A DNA stretch of 64,000 bases, taken from the NCBI RefSeq assembly GCF_013267355.1, contig NZ_CP053985.1, positions 992,001 to 1,056,000 of the forward strand. The letters are read 5' to 3'. Below, piece by piece: positions 8,629 to 17,178 of this stretch. The stretch comes from Achromobacter pestifer. Its GTDB lineage: Bacteria > Pseudomonadota > Gammaproteobacteria > Burkholderiales > Burkholderiaceae_B. The first letter of the stretch is position 1; every line of letters begins with the position of its first letter. The notes under the pieces are model-generated. The model had not been told where the DNA came from. It ran no database searches and worked only from the letters and a program-made list of their open reading frames with translations. A program made the translations under genes and the position numbers.

Positions 8629-9843
8629 ATGAAGCTGCACACCATCACTGCTGCACTGGCCATGGCGGGCCTGGGATTTGCAGGGGCAACCGCCCACGCG
8701 CAAGGTATCTCCGACGATGTCATCCGCATCGGCTTCATCACTGACATGTCGGGCGTGTATTCCGACATCGACGGCAAGGCCGGTCTGGAAGCCGTGCGCA
8801 TGGCAATCGAGGATGCCGGCGGTTCGATCAACGGCAAGAAGATCGAAGTCGTGTCGGCCGACCACCAGAACAAGGCCGACGTGGCCTCGGCGCGCGTGCG
8901 CGAATGGTTCGACGAGCAGAAGGTGGACGTCATCATCGCCGGCACCAACTCGTCGACCAGCCTGGCCATGGCCGGCGTGGCCGCCGCGAAGAAGAAGCCC
9001 TTCATCGCCATCGGCGCGGGCGCGTCGGACCTGACCAACGCCCAATGCTCGCCCTACACCGTGCACTACGCCTACGACACCGTGGCCCTGGCGCGCGGCA
9101 CCGGCTCGGCCGTGGTGAAGGACGGCGGCAAGAGCTGGTTCTTCCTGACTGCCGACTATGCCTTCGGCCACGCGCTCGAGCGCGACACCGTGGCCGTGGT
9201 CAAGGCCGCGGGCGGCGAAGTCAAGGGCCAGGTGCGGGCGCCGCTGGGCGCGTCGGACTTCTCGTCCTTCCTGCTGCAGGCGCAAGCCTCCAAGGCGCAG
9301 ATCCTGGGCCTGGCCAACGCCGGCGGCGACACCATCAACTCGATCAAGGCCGCCAATGAATTCGGCGTGACCAAGACGATGAAGATGGCCGGCCTGCTGG
9401 TCTTCATCAACGACGTGCACGCGCTGGGCCTGCAAGCCACGCAAGGCATGTACCTGACCGACGGCTGGTACTGGGACCAATCCGACGCCTCGCGCGCCTG
9501 GTCCAAGAAGTTCGAAGCCAAGGTCGGCCGCAAGCCCTCCATGCTGCAGGCGGGCGACTACTCCGCCACGGCCTTCTACCTGAACGCCATCAAGGCCACA
9601 GGCTCGGACGACGGCGATGCCGTGATGAAGTGGATGAAGTCGAACAAGGTCAACGACTTCTTTGCGCAAGGCGGTTATGTGCGCGAAGACGGCCGCATGA
9701 TCCACGACATGTACCTGATGCAGGTCAAGACCCCGGCCGAATCCAAGGCTCCGTGGGACTACTACAAGGTCGTGGCGACGCTGCCCGGCGACGAGGTCTA
9801 CACCAAGTTGTCCGAGTCCACCTGCAAGCTGGTCAAGAAATAA
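8629..9843 (+). CDS. Periplasmic substrate-binding protein of the first liv operon
   Basis: A 404-residue type I periplasmic binding protein (Peripla_BP_6 / LivJ-like). The signal peptide is residues 1-24, ending in AHA before Gln. The mature start DDVIRIGFITDMSGVYSDIDG is typical of this family, which also includes amide, urea and aromatic-acid binders. The start is set by AGAGGAG about eight bases before the ATG. It delivers its ligand to LivHMGF encoded around it. Ligand identity cannot be deduced. Confidence 0.88.
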   Translation: MKLHTITAALAMAGLGFAGATAHAQGISDDVIRIGFITDMSGVYSDIDGKAGLEAVRMAIEDAGGSINGKKIEVVSADHQNKADVASARVREWFDEQKVDVIIAGTNSSTSLAMAGVAAAKKKPFIAIGAGASDLTNAQCSPYTVHYAYDTVALARGTGSAVVKDGGKSWFFLTADYAFGHALERDTVAVVKAAGGEVKGQVRAPLGASDFSSFLLQAQASKAQILGLANAGGDTINSIKAANEFGVTKTMKMAGLLVFINDVHALGLQATQGMYLTDGWYWDQSDASRAWSKKFEAKVGRKPSMLQAGDYSATAFYLNAIKATGSDDGDAVMKWMKSNKVNDFFAQGGYVREDGRMIHDMYLMQVKTPAESKAPWDYYKVVATLPGDEVYTKLSESTCKLVKK

Positions 9844-9862
9844 GCCAGCCCACGTGCCCCAG

Positions 9863-9900
9863 ACGCGACCCGGCGAATCTACCCGCCGGGCCGCGTTTTG
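9863..9900 (+). terminator. Terminator-like attenuator between binding protein and permease genes
   Basis: Arms at 9863-9875 and 9884-9896 pair over 13 positions with one A-C mismatch, followed by TTTTG. It sits inside the operon, so partial termination would give more binding protein than permease mRNA. Confidence 0.65.
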
Positions 9901-9940
9901 ATTAGCTCGCTTCCATCCGTACGCGCAGGATTTTCATAAG

Positions 9941-10828
9941 ATGACTGACATTTTCGGCATCCCCATACAGGCCTTGTTCGGCCAGCTATTGCTAGGCCTG
10001 GTCAACGGCTCCTTCTACGCCATGCTGTCGCTCGGGCTGGCCGTCATCTTCGGGCTGCTGAACGTCATCAACTTCGCGCACGGCGCGCTCTACATGCTGG
10101 GCGCGTTCGTCGCCTGGATGGGCCTGTCGTACTTCGGGTTGAACTACTGGGTCATGCTGATCCTGGCGCCGCTGATCGTCGGGTTGTTCGGCATCATCAT
10201 AGAAAAGCTGTTGCTGCGGCACCTGTACAAGCTCGACCACCTCTACGGGCTGCTGCTGACCTTCGGCCTGACGCTGCTCATCGAAGGCCTGTTCCGCAGC
10301 TTCTACGGCGTATCGGGCCAGCCCTACCCCACGCCCGACGCGCTGCGCGGCGCCACCAACCTGGGCTTCATGATCCTGCCGAACTACCGCGGCTGGGTCG
10401 TGGCGGCCTCCCTGGTGGTGTGCCTGGCCACCTGGTTCGTCATCGAACGCACCCGCCTGGGCGCCCTGCTGCGCGCCGGCACCGAAAACCCGCGCCTGGT
10501 CGAAGCCTTCGGCGTGAACGTGCCCCGCATGATCACCCTGACCTATGGCTTCGGCGTGGCGCTGGCGGGCTTTGCCGGCGTGCTGGCCGCGCCCGTGCTG
10601 CAGATTTCCCCTCTGATGGGTTCCAACCTCATCATCGTCGTGTTCGCCGTGGTCGTGATCGGTGGCATGGGGTCCATCATGGGCGCCATCGTGACCGGTC
10701 TGGGCCTGGGTGTGGTCGAAGGACTGACCAAGGTGTTCTGGCCCGAGGCCTCCAGCACGGTCGTGTTCATCATCATGGCCATCGTTCTGTTGATCCGCCC
10801 GGCCGGGCTGTTCGGAAAAGAAAAATGA
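9941..10828 (+). CDS. livH: Branched-chain amino acid type ABC permease LivH
   Basis: A 295-residue inner-membrane permease of the LivH family. The N-terminal region LVNGSFYAMLSLGLAVIFGL followed by NVINFAHGALYMLGAF is the family hallmark. About eight hydrophobic segments are visible, and the GIGGMGSIMGA-like loop (VIGGMGSIMGAIV) near residue 240 is the site contacting the ATPase. It forms the channel with LivM; the stop overlaps the livM start by four bases. Confidence 0.92.
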   Translation: MTDIFGIPIQALFGQLLLGLVNGSFYAMLSLGLAVIFGLLNVINFAHGALYMLGAFVAWMGLSYFGLNYWVMLILAPLIVGLFGIIIEKLLLRHLYKLDHLYGLLLTFGLTLLIEGLFRSFYGVSGQPYPTPDALRGATNLGFMILPNYRGWVVAASLVVCLATWFVIERTRLGALLRAGTENPRLVEAFGVNVPRMITLTYGFGVALAGFAGVLAAPVLQISPLMGSNLIIVVFAVVVIGGMGSIMGAIVTGLGLGVVEGLTKVFWPEASSTVVFIIMAIVLLIRPAGLFGKEK

Positions 10829-11808
10829 ATCGTCAATTCCTGGGCTATGCGGTACTGGCCGTCGTGGTGGCCATTCTTCCCTTTGTCGGGGTCTATCCGA
10901 TCTTCGCCATGAAGATCATGTGCTACGCGCTCTTCGCCTGCGCATTCAACCTGCTGCTGGGCTTCACCGGGCTGCTGTCGTTCGGGCACGCCGCCTTCCT
11001 GGGTAGCGCGGCCTACGCCACCGGCCACGCGCTCAAGGTCTGGGGCTTTCCCACCGAGATCGGCCTGCTGTTCGGCGTGGCCGTGGCGGCGCTGCTGGGC
11101 CTGGCGATGGGCGCCATCGCCATCCGCCGCAGCGGCATCTACTTCGCCATGATCACCCTGGCGCTGTCGCAGATGGTGTTCTTCTTCTTCCTCCAGGCGA
11201 AGTTCACCGGCGGCGAGGACGGCCTGCAAAGCGTGCCGCGCGGCACGCTGTTCGGGCTGATCGACCTGTCCAAGGACCTGAACCTGTACTACGTGGTGAT
11301 GGCCATCTTCGTCATCGGCTACTTCATCATCTGGCGCGCGGTGAACTCGCCCTTCGGGCAGGTGCTGCAGGCGCTGCGCGAGAACGAACCGCGCGCCATT
11401 TCGCTGGGTTACGACGTCGACCGCTTCAAGCTGCTAGCCTTCGTGCTGTCGGCCGCGCTGGCCGGCCTGGCGGGCGCCACCAAGACCCTGGTCTTCGTGT
11501 CGGCCACCTTGTCCGATGCCACCTGGCAGATGTCCGGCCTGGTTATCCTGATGACGCTGATCGGCGGGCTGGGCACCTTGACCGGTCCCATCCTTGGCGC
11601 CTTCATCGTAGTGCTGCTGGAAAACAAGGTGGGCGACTTCGGCCAGATGATGGCCAACCTGACCGGCGTGGACTGGTTCCTGCGCCTGGGTGAATCGGTC
11701 ACCATCGTGATTGGCCTGATCTTCGTGATCTGCGTGCTGGCCTTCCGCCGCGGCATCGTGGGCGAGGTCGGCGCCTTCATCAATCGCCGGCGCGCCGCCC
11801 GCGCCTGA
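10825..11808 (+). CDS. livM: Branched-chain amino acid type ABC permease LivM
   Basis: A 327-residue membrane permease partnering LivH. It shows the family motif LLLGFTGLLSFGHAAFLG near residue 45, RRSGIYFAMITLALSQM, and the cytoplasmic GGLGTLTGPILGA coupling loop near residue 250, plus about nine hydrophobic segments. The start is the ATG overlapping the livH stop. It is the last gene of the operon and is followed by a terminator hairpin. Confidence 0.92.
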   Translation: MNRQFLGYAVLAVVVAILPFVGVYPIFAMKIMCYALFACAFNLLLGFTGLLSFGHAAFLGSAAYATGHALKVWGFPTEIGLLFGVAVAALLGLAMGAIAIRRSGIYFAMITLALSQMVFFFFLQAKFTGGEDGLQSVPRGTLFGLIDLSKDLNLYYVVMAIFVIGYFIIWRAVNSPFGQVLQALRENEPRAISLGYDVDRFKLLAFVLSAALAGLAGATKTLVFVSATLSDATWQMSGLVILMTLIGGLGTLTGPILGAFIVVLLENKVGDFGQMMANLTGVDWFLRLGESVTIVIGLIFVICVLAFRRGIVGEVGAFINRRRAARA

Positions 11809-11831
11809 AGCGTCCACGGCTAGTCGCCGAC

Positions 11832-11861
11832 ACGGGGCCGCATGATGCGGCCCCGTTCTCA
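11832..11861 (+). terminator. Terminator of the first liv operon
   Basis: Twelve-base complementary arms (11832-11843 and 11845-11856, ACGGGGCCGCAT and its complement), effectively a ten-pair stem with a five-base loop, followed by a pyrimidine-rich TCTCATT. Confidence 0.65.
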
Positions 11862-11921
11862 TTGGGCGAGGCCGCAGCCGCCCGTACAATGAACGGCACC
11901 CAACCAAACAGGTGCCTGACC

Positions 11922-12947
11922 ATGCGCAACCCGCATCCGCTCGCCCCCGTCCTTGGCGCCCTGGCGCTGGCCGCCGCTCTCATCCCCGCGGCTGCGCAAG
12001 CCGCCGATCCCGCCCCGCCTGTCTGCGAAATCGACCGGCCGGTCCGCTTCAGCGGCCTGAACTGGGAATCCAACCTGGTGCTGGCCGGCATCGAACGCTA
12101 CGTGCTGGAGCACGGCTATGGCTGCAAGACCAGCGTCGAGATCGGCGAGACCCTGCCCATGCTGGCGGCACTGCAACGCGGCGACGTCGACGTCACCCCG
12201 GAAGTGTGGCCCGGCCAGATCGAAGGCGCCTGGAAGAAGGCCCTGGCCAGCGGCAAGGTGCTGGGCGTGGGTCACGTGTACGACGCCGGCGAAGGCTGGT
12301 ACGTACCGCGCTACACCGTCGAACGCCATCCTGGCTTGAAGTCCGCCGCCGACCTGGCGCGCTTCAAGGACGCGTTCGCGGACCCCGAGGAACCCGGCCG
12401 CGGCCGCATCTACGGCTGCCCGGCGGGCTGGGCCTGCGGCACCCTGAACGAAAACCTGCTGCGCGCCCTCAAGCTCGATAAGGATTTCGCAGTGTTCGCC
12501 CCGGGCTCCGGCGCCGCGCAGAAGGCCGCCATCGTGTCCGCCTACAAGCGCAAGCGCGACATCGTCTTCTACTACTGGACGCCCACCTCGCTGGTCGGCG
12601 CGCTGGACCTGGTGAAGCTGGAACTGCCCGCCTTCGACCAGGCCGCCTACACCTGCATGACCGATCCCAAATGCACGGATCCCATGCCCACCGAGTTCAA
12701 GCCCAACCCCGTGGTCACGGGCATGAACGCGGCGTTCGCGAAACAGGCGCCTCAGATCGCCGAGTTCCTGGGCAAGCTGACGGTGCCCAGCGACGCCATC
12801 GACGCCACTCTGGGCTGGCTGGAAAACGAAGGCAAGGAACCCGAGGACGCCGCGCGCTATTTCCTCAAGCAGTACGGCCCCGTCTGGCGGCAATGGATGC
12901 CGGCGCAGGCGGCCGACCGCGTGCAGGCGGCGCTGGCGCGCGAATGA
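11922..12947 (+). CDS. Glycine betaine/proline-type ABC substrate-binding protein (orphan)
   Basis: A 341-residue periplasmic protein of the OpuAC/ProX family. Residues 1-25 form a signal peptide ending in AQA. The mature part opens with RPVRFSGLNWESN and contains LQRGDVDVTPEVWPGQ near residue 90, matching the family's aromatic quaternary-ammonium binding region. Several cysteines (CEID, GYGC, YGCPAGWACG, CMTDPKC) may form disulfides. No cognate permease or ATPase is adjacent, so it is an orphan binding protein. Choline, betaine or carnitine are possible ligands. Confidence 0.8.
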   Translation: MRNPHPLAPVLGALALAAALIPAAAQAADPAPPVCEIDRPVRFSGLNWESNLVLAGIERYVLEHGYGCKTSVEIGETLPMLAALQRGDVDVTPEVWPGQIEGAWKKALASGKVLGVGHVYDAGEGWYVPRYTVERHPGLKSAADLARFKDAFADPEEPGRGRIYGCPAGWACGTLNENLLRALKLDKDFAVFAPGSGAAQKAAIVSAYKRKRDIVFYYWTPTSLVGALDLVKLELPAFDQAAYTCMTDPKCTDPMPTEFKPNPVVTGMNAAFAKQAPQIAEFLGKLTVPSDAIDATLGWLENEGKEPEDAARYFLKQYGPVWRQWMPAQAADRVQAALARE

Positions 12948-13033
12948 CAGCCGGGACCAGGCCGCCGCCTCATGTATCCTGACGTTTCGGCGCGCCCATA
13001 GCGCCAACCCAATTCAAGCGAAGGAAGACAACC

Positions 13034-13879
13034 ATGGATGCCTTGTTCTGGCACAACGGTCACTGGACCACTGAAAACCCCAAACTGCTCGGCCCGGCCG
13101 ACCACGCCTTCTGGATGGCCAGCATGGTGTTCGACGGCGCGCGCGCCTTCCGCGGCCTGACCCCCGACCTGGACCTGCACTGCCAGCGCGTGGTGCGCTC
13201 GGCCGAAAAAATGCTGATGAAGCCCCAGATCGGCTGGGAAGAAATCCAGAAGCTCTGCCTGCAGGCCGTGGCCAAGTTTCCGCAAGGCACCGAGCTCTAC
13301 ATCAAGCCCATGTTCTATTGCGCCGACGGCTTCCTGCTGCCGGACGCCGACAAGACCCAGTTCGTGCTGCACGTGTTCAAGGTGCCGATGCCGGGCGACC
13401 AGGGCTTCTCCGCCTGCTTCTCCAGCTTTGCGCGCTCCTGGCCCAACATGGCGCCCACCGACGCCAAGGCGTCCTGCCTGTACCCGAACGGCCAGCGCGC
13501 CATCCGCGAAGCCGCTGAAAAGGGCTTCGACAATGCCATCATGCTGGACGGCGCGGGCAACATCGCCGAATTCGCCACCAGCAACCTGTGGATCGCCAAG
13601 AACGGCGTGGTGTCCACGCCGGCCGACAACGGCACCTTCCTGAACGGCATCACGCGCCGCCGCGTGCTGGCCCTGCTGCAGGCTGACGGCGTCGACGTGC
13701 AGGAACGCAGCCTGACCCGCGCCGACATCGAGCAAGCCGACGAAGTATTCTCGTCCGGCAACTACGGCAAGGTGGTGCACGTGAACCGCGTGGAAGACCG
13801 CCAGCTGGAATACGGCCCGATGGCCCGCCGCGCGCACAAGCTGTACATGGATTACGCGGAGCAAACCGGCCGCCATTGA
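13034..13879 (+). CDS. Class IV PLP aminotransferase (branched-chain aminotransferase-like)
   Basis: A 281-residue fold-type IV PLP enzyme. The catalytic lysine is in TDAKASCLYPN near residue 150. Phosphate and cofactor contacts include the EFATSNLWI segment near residue 180 and NGITRRRVL near 205. The conserved FDGARAFRG lies near residue 35. Family members transaminate branched-chain amino acids, D-amino acids or amines, and the sequence alone does not settle the specificity. AAGGA lies eight bases before the ATG. It stands alone, convergent with the lactonase gene. Confidence 0.85.
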   Translation: MDALFWHNGHWTTENPKLLGPADHAFWMASMVFDGARAFRGLTPDLDLHCQRVVRSAEKMLMKPQIGWEEIQKLCLQAVAKFPQGTELYIKPMFYCADGFLLPDADKTQFVLHVFKVPMPGDQGFSACFSSFARSWPNMAPTDAKASCLYPNGQRAIREAAEKGFDNAIMLDGAGNIAEFATSNLWIAKNGVVSTPADNGTFLNGITRRRVLALLQADGVDVQERSLTRADIEQADEVFSSGNYGKVVHVNRVEDRQLEYGPMARRAHKLYMDYAEQTGRH

Positions 13880-13892
13880 GGCTTGCGGCCCG

Positions 13893-13935
13893 CGCCACGG
13901 GCGAGATCAGGACTGGAATCAGTCCGCCCGTGGCG
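13893..13935. terminator. Inverted repeat between convergent genes
   Basis: Perfect 11-base arms CGCCACGGGCG (13893-13903) and CGCCCGTGGCG (13925-13935), with a small inner GACT/AGTC stem. The right arm lies in the last codons of the lactonase-like gene. It is likely a shared bidirectional terminator, though no T-run is present. Confidence 0.5.
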
Positions 13936-14731
13936 GTAGATGTAGCGCCGCCACATGCGGCGAACCCTGCCAGGAAGGATAGCGTTCCAGTACCTGAGGG
14001 TCATGGCCGGGCACGACGTGCTCCTCCGACTGTGCAGCACCGACCAGCCTGGCGTATCCCGACAACATCTCCGCGGTGTTGTAGACGATGGGAAAGGGGC
14101 GGCCCGCGTCCATGTTCTCGTAGTAGTGGCTGGCATCGGATGCCAGCACCACCCAGCCTCTCGCCGTATATACCCGCACGGCCTGCAAGCCCTTGGTATG
14201 GCCTCCGATCTTCAGCAGCCCGATACCCGGCAACAGCGTTGAATCGCCCTCGTGGAACACGACCCGGTCCTCATAGACATGCCTGACCAGGCTGACCACG
14301 TCCTCGACGGCATAGGCATGCCGCAACGGCTCGAAGCACATGCAGCGGCCGGTCGCGTAGTCCATTTCGTCATCCTGCACATGGAAGCGCGCCCGCGGCA
14401 AAAGATCGAGATTACCGGCGTGATCGTAATGCAGATGGGTCAGCACCACGTGCTGAACGTCCTCGGGCCGCACGCCCAACGGCGCCAAGGCCGCTATCGG
14501 ACAATGGATCAGCTCGCGGCGGCGCTTGCGCGCCGTCTCGGCATTGAACCCGGTGTCGACCAGCACGACCTGTCCGGCGCCACGCACCAGCCAGACGAAG
14601 AAGTCCATCGGCATGTCGGCGTCGTGGGGATCGCCGCCCAGGAAATTGTCGCGCCGCCGACGCGGCATGCGCGCGTAGCGGATGGCGTATATCTCATACT
14701 CCGGCAACACGTCCGACCTTGGATCGTTCAT
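13919..14731 (-). CDS. Metallo-beta-lactamase fold lactonase-like hydrolase (AHL lactonase family)
   Basis: A 270-residue protein with the metallo-beta-lactamase motif HLHYDH (His99, His101, Asp103, His104) preceded by VLVDTGF. Later ligands are the histidine in GGHTKGLQ, the aspartate in VLASDASHYY, and HVVPGHDP. This is the N-acyl homoserine lactonase family; related proteins open other lactones. It begins two bases after livF of the second transporter and is the last gene of that unit, so a catabolic lactonase acting on an imported or derived compound is at least as likely as quorum quenching. Confidence 0.82.
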   Translation of the reverse strand: MNDPRSDVLPEYEIYAIRYARMPRRRRDNFLGGDPHDADMPMDFFVWLVRGAGQVVLVDTGFNAETARKRRRELIHCPIAALAPLGVRPEDVQHVVLTHLHYDHAGNLDLLPRARFHVQDDEMDYATGRCMCFEPLRHAYAVEDVVSLVRHVYEDRVVFHEGDSTLLPGIGLLKIGGHTKGLQAVRVYTARGWVVLASDASHYYENMDAGRPFPIVYNTAEMLSGYARLVGAAQSEEHVVPGHDPQVLERYPSWQGSPHVAALHLPPRAD

Positions 14732-14732
14732 G

Positions 14733-15446
14733 TCAGACTCCCAAGTAGGCTTTCTGCACGAACGGATCCTCCAGCAGTTCGGAACCCTTGCCGCTGCGCA
14801 CCACGACGCCATGTTCGAACGCGTGCGCCTGGTGAGCCAGGCGCAGCGCCAGGCGGGCGTTCTGCTCCACCAGAACGATGGCAATGCCGCTTTCCCGGTT
14901 GATGCGCTCGATGGCGCCGGCGATCTCGGCCACAATCTTGGGCGCGATGCCCAACGAGGGTTCATCCAGCATCAGCAGCCGCGGCTGCGCCATCAGCGCC
15001 CGCCCGATGGCGACCATCTGCTGCTCTCCGCCCGACAGCGATCCCGCCAGTTGCGAGCGCCGCTCCCGCACCCTGGGGAACAGGGCATAGATTTCGTCCA
15101 GCCGGCGACGTATTGCCGGGCGCGAACGCACCGCATGCGCGCCTGCCATCAGGTTGTCCAACACGCTCATGCGGCCGAACAGGCGGCGCCCCTCTGGCGA
15201 TAGCGACAGGCCGGCGGCGACACGGGCGGCAGAGCCTTGCCGGGCCACGTCCTGGCCATCGAGGAGAATGCGGCCGCCAGCAACCGGCGCCAACCCGATG
15301 AGCGCCTTCAGGGTCGAACTCTTGCCCGCGCCGTTGGAGCCGACCAGCGCCACGATCTGGCCCGTCTCCACCGAGAAGCTGACACCGCGCACAGCCTCCA
15401 GCCGGCCGTAGCGCACGCTCAAATCCTGCACTTCAAGCATGGGCAT
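14733..15446 (-). CDS. livF: ABC transporter ATPase LivF, second system
   Basis: A 237-residue LivF-type ATPase. Walker A GSNGAGKSS is near residue 41, the signature LSGGEQQMV and Walker [12 protein letters not shown] are present, and VEQN occupies the switch position. The ATG at 15446 is preferred because GGGAG precedes it by nine bases; a second ATG lies two codons on. The start lies inside the 3' end of livG. It pairs with the adjacent frameshifted LivG. Confidence 0.9.
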   Translation of the reverse strand: MPMLEVQDLSVRYGRLEAVRGVSFSVETGQIVALVGSNGAGKSSTLKALIGLAPVAGGRILLDGQDVARQGSAARVAAGLSLSPEGRRLFGRMSVLDNLMAGAHAVRSRPAIRRRLDEIYALFPRVRERRSQLAGSLSGGEQQMVAIGRALMAQPRLLMLDEPSLGIAPKIVAEIAGAIERINRESGIAIVLVEQNARLALRLAHQAHAFEHGVVVRSGKGSELLEDPFVQKAYLGV

Positions 15447-16204
15447 AATCGGGCGCTCCCAAATAGGCTTCGATGACGGCGGGGTTTTCTCGGATGGCCT
15501 TCGGCGATCTTCTCGCCCTGGACCAGCACCACGATGCGGTGGCAGAGTTCCATGACCAGCGCCATGTGGTGTTCCACCAGCAGCATGGTCAGCCCCTCTT
15601 CCGACTGCAGGCGGCGCAACAGCCGTCCCAACTCGTTGCATTCCTCATGATTCAGCCCGGCCGCCGGCTCATCCAGCAGCAGCATGCGCGGACGGCAAGC
15701 CAGCGCCACGGCGATCCCCAACTTCTTCTGCAAGCCATAGGCCAGCGCCCCTGCCGGCGCATCGCGCCAGGCCTGCAGGTCCAGCAGGCTCAACAGCCGG
15801 TTGACTTCCTGTGCGATCTGCGCGTCGGTAAGCAGGTCGTGGCTGCGCCCCGCCAGGCGGCGCAGCCACGAATGGCGGGCGCGCGCCAGCATGCCGCGGC
15901 GAATGTTCTCGGCCACCGAGACATCCGGATAGGTCGAGGTGGACTGGAATGTGCGTGCCAGCCCCAGCACGACCACGCGGCTGGGTGGACCGCCGGCAAT
16001 GTCTCGGCCATCGAACCGCACACTGCCGGAGGTCGGCGGCATGGTGCCGCTGATGACGTTGAACGCCGTGGTTTTTCCGGCCCCGTTGGGGCCGATCAAG
16101 CCGACGATCTCGCCCTGTGCGACGGAAAAGCTCAGCCCCCTCAGGGCGGCCAGGCCGCCGAAACTGCGCGACAGGCCCTGCACTTGCAGCAGCGCTTGGT
16201 TCAT
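15419..16204 (-). CDS. livG: ABC transporter ATPase LivG, second system, with C-terminal frameshift
   Basis: A 261-residue LivG-type ATPase with intact Walker A (GPNGAGKTT, near residue 37), signature LAYGLQKKL, Walker [12 protein letters not shown] and switch VEHHM. After KIAEG the frame departs from the family and ends in an Arg-rich tail. The expected tail (IRENPAVIEAYLG...) is read in the next frame over the same bases and would stop at 15433. The data fit loss of one copy of an 11-bp tandem repeat at 15497-15507. Catalytic motifs survive, so partial function is possible. It overlaps livM and livF. Confidence 0.85.
   Translation of the reverse strand: MNQALLQVQGLSRSFGGLAALRGLSFSVAQGEIVGLIGPNGAGKTTAFNVISGTMPPTSGSVRFDGRDIAGGPPSRVVVLGLARTFQSTSTYPDVSVAENIRRGMLARARHSWLRRLAGRSHDLLTDAQIAQEVNRLLSLLDLQAWRDAPAGALAYGLQKKLGIAVALACRPRMLLLDEPAAGLNHEECNELGRLLRRLQSEEGLTMLLVEHHMALVMELCHRIVVLVQGEKIAEGHPRKPRRHRSLFGSARLCPCLKCRI
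15497..15507 (-). other. Frameshift point: single remaining copy of an inferred 11-bp tandem repeat
   Basis: On the minus strand this 11-mer reads TCGCCGAAGGC. In the livG frame it encodes the end of KIAEG; in the following frame the same bases encode SPKA and lead into the family-typical tail. Two tandem copies would restore a continuous LivG. Confidence 0.7.
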
Positions 16205-17175
16205 TGGGACTCCTTGCGGCGGCGCGCCTGCCAAGGCCCCGGCAAACTGGCCAGGCCCGCGGGCAGAAAGCGCAGGATGAGGATCAGCGCCGCGCCATAG
16301 AAAATATGCTGCGTCTGCACCGCCCCACGGAACAGTTCAGGCAGCGGCGTCAACACCATGGCGCCGATCAGGCCTCCCCACACCGAACGTCGCCCGCCGA
16401 TGACCAGCATGATGATGAAGCCAATGGAAATACTGGCGTTGAAGGATTCCGGCGACACGTAGCCGACATAGCGCGCCAGCAGCGCGCCTCCTGCCGCCGC
16501 CAGTGCGCAGCCCGCAATGAATGCGCACAGCTGGATGCGGCGCACGCTCAGGCCGGTGGATTCGGCCAGCGCCGGGTTGTCGGCCACGGCGTCGATGGCA
16601 TGGCCGAATGGCCGTCGCACCAAGGCGCTTAGCAGCGCCACCGAGCCCAGCGCAGCGCACAGCGCCAATCCGTAGAAGCGCCCGCGCGAATCGAACACCA
16701 GGCCCGCCAACGCGGCAGGCTCTATCCCCGCGATGCCATTGGCGCCGCCCGACCACGATGAACCGTCGAGCAGGATCAGGCGCAGCAGCTCGCCGAACGC
16801 GAACGTGACCAGCACGAAGTACACGCCTTTGAGCCGCAGAATCACCGCTCCGAGAGCCAGCGCAACCAGCGCCGTCAAGGCGACTCCGGCGAGCGCGGCG
16901 GGCAGGAAGCTCCAGCCCAGGTAGCGTCCCGCCAGCACCGAGCCATAGGCGCCGATGGCGACAAAGGCGGCGTGCCCCAGCGACAGTTGGCCGCAACGCG
17001 CGATCAACGCCAGACCGTTGACGATGAGCACGTTCAGGCAGGTCAGCACCGCCAGATGCTGAACGAAGGGCCCGGCGAACCAGGGCGCTGCCGCCGCCGC
17101 GGCCAGCATGGCCCACAACAGCCAACGCAGGGGCGCTGGCCGCGGCAAGCCGGATTCAAGCGATAGTTCGGTCAT
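16201..17175 (-). CDS. livM: ABC permease LivM, second system
   Basis: A 324-residue hydrophobic protein. The LivM hallmarks GLALIARCGQLSLGHAAF near residue 55, RLKGVYFVLVTFAFGELLRL near 115 and the coupling loop VIGGRRSVWGGLIGA near 275 are visible, with about nine membrane segments. Its TGA overlaps the livG ATG by four bases and its start lies just after livH. It forms the membrane channel with LivH. Confidence 0.9.
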   Translation of the reverse strand: MTELSLESGLPRPAPLRWLLWAMLAAAAAAPWFAGPFVQHLAVLTCLNVLIVNGLALIARCGQLSLGHAAFVAIGAYGSVLAGRYLGWSFLPAALAGVALTALVALALGAVILRLKGVYFVLVTFAFGELLRLILLDGSSWSGGANGIAGIEPAALAGLVFDSRGRFYGLALCAALGSVALLSALVRRPFGHAIDAVADNPALAESTGLSVRRIQLCAFIAGCALAAAGGALLARYVGYVSPESFNASISIGFIIMLVIGGRRSVWGGLIGAMVLTPLPELFRGAVQTQHIFYGAALILILRFLPAGLASLPGPWQARRRKESQ

Positions 17176-17178
17176 GGC

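Noticed and set aside
15419..16204. Calling the second livG a pseudogene
   Set aside because: All catalytic motifs precede the frameshift and the frame reaches a stop 14 bases past the expected one, so I kept it as a coding sequence with an altered tail.
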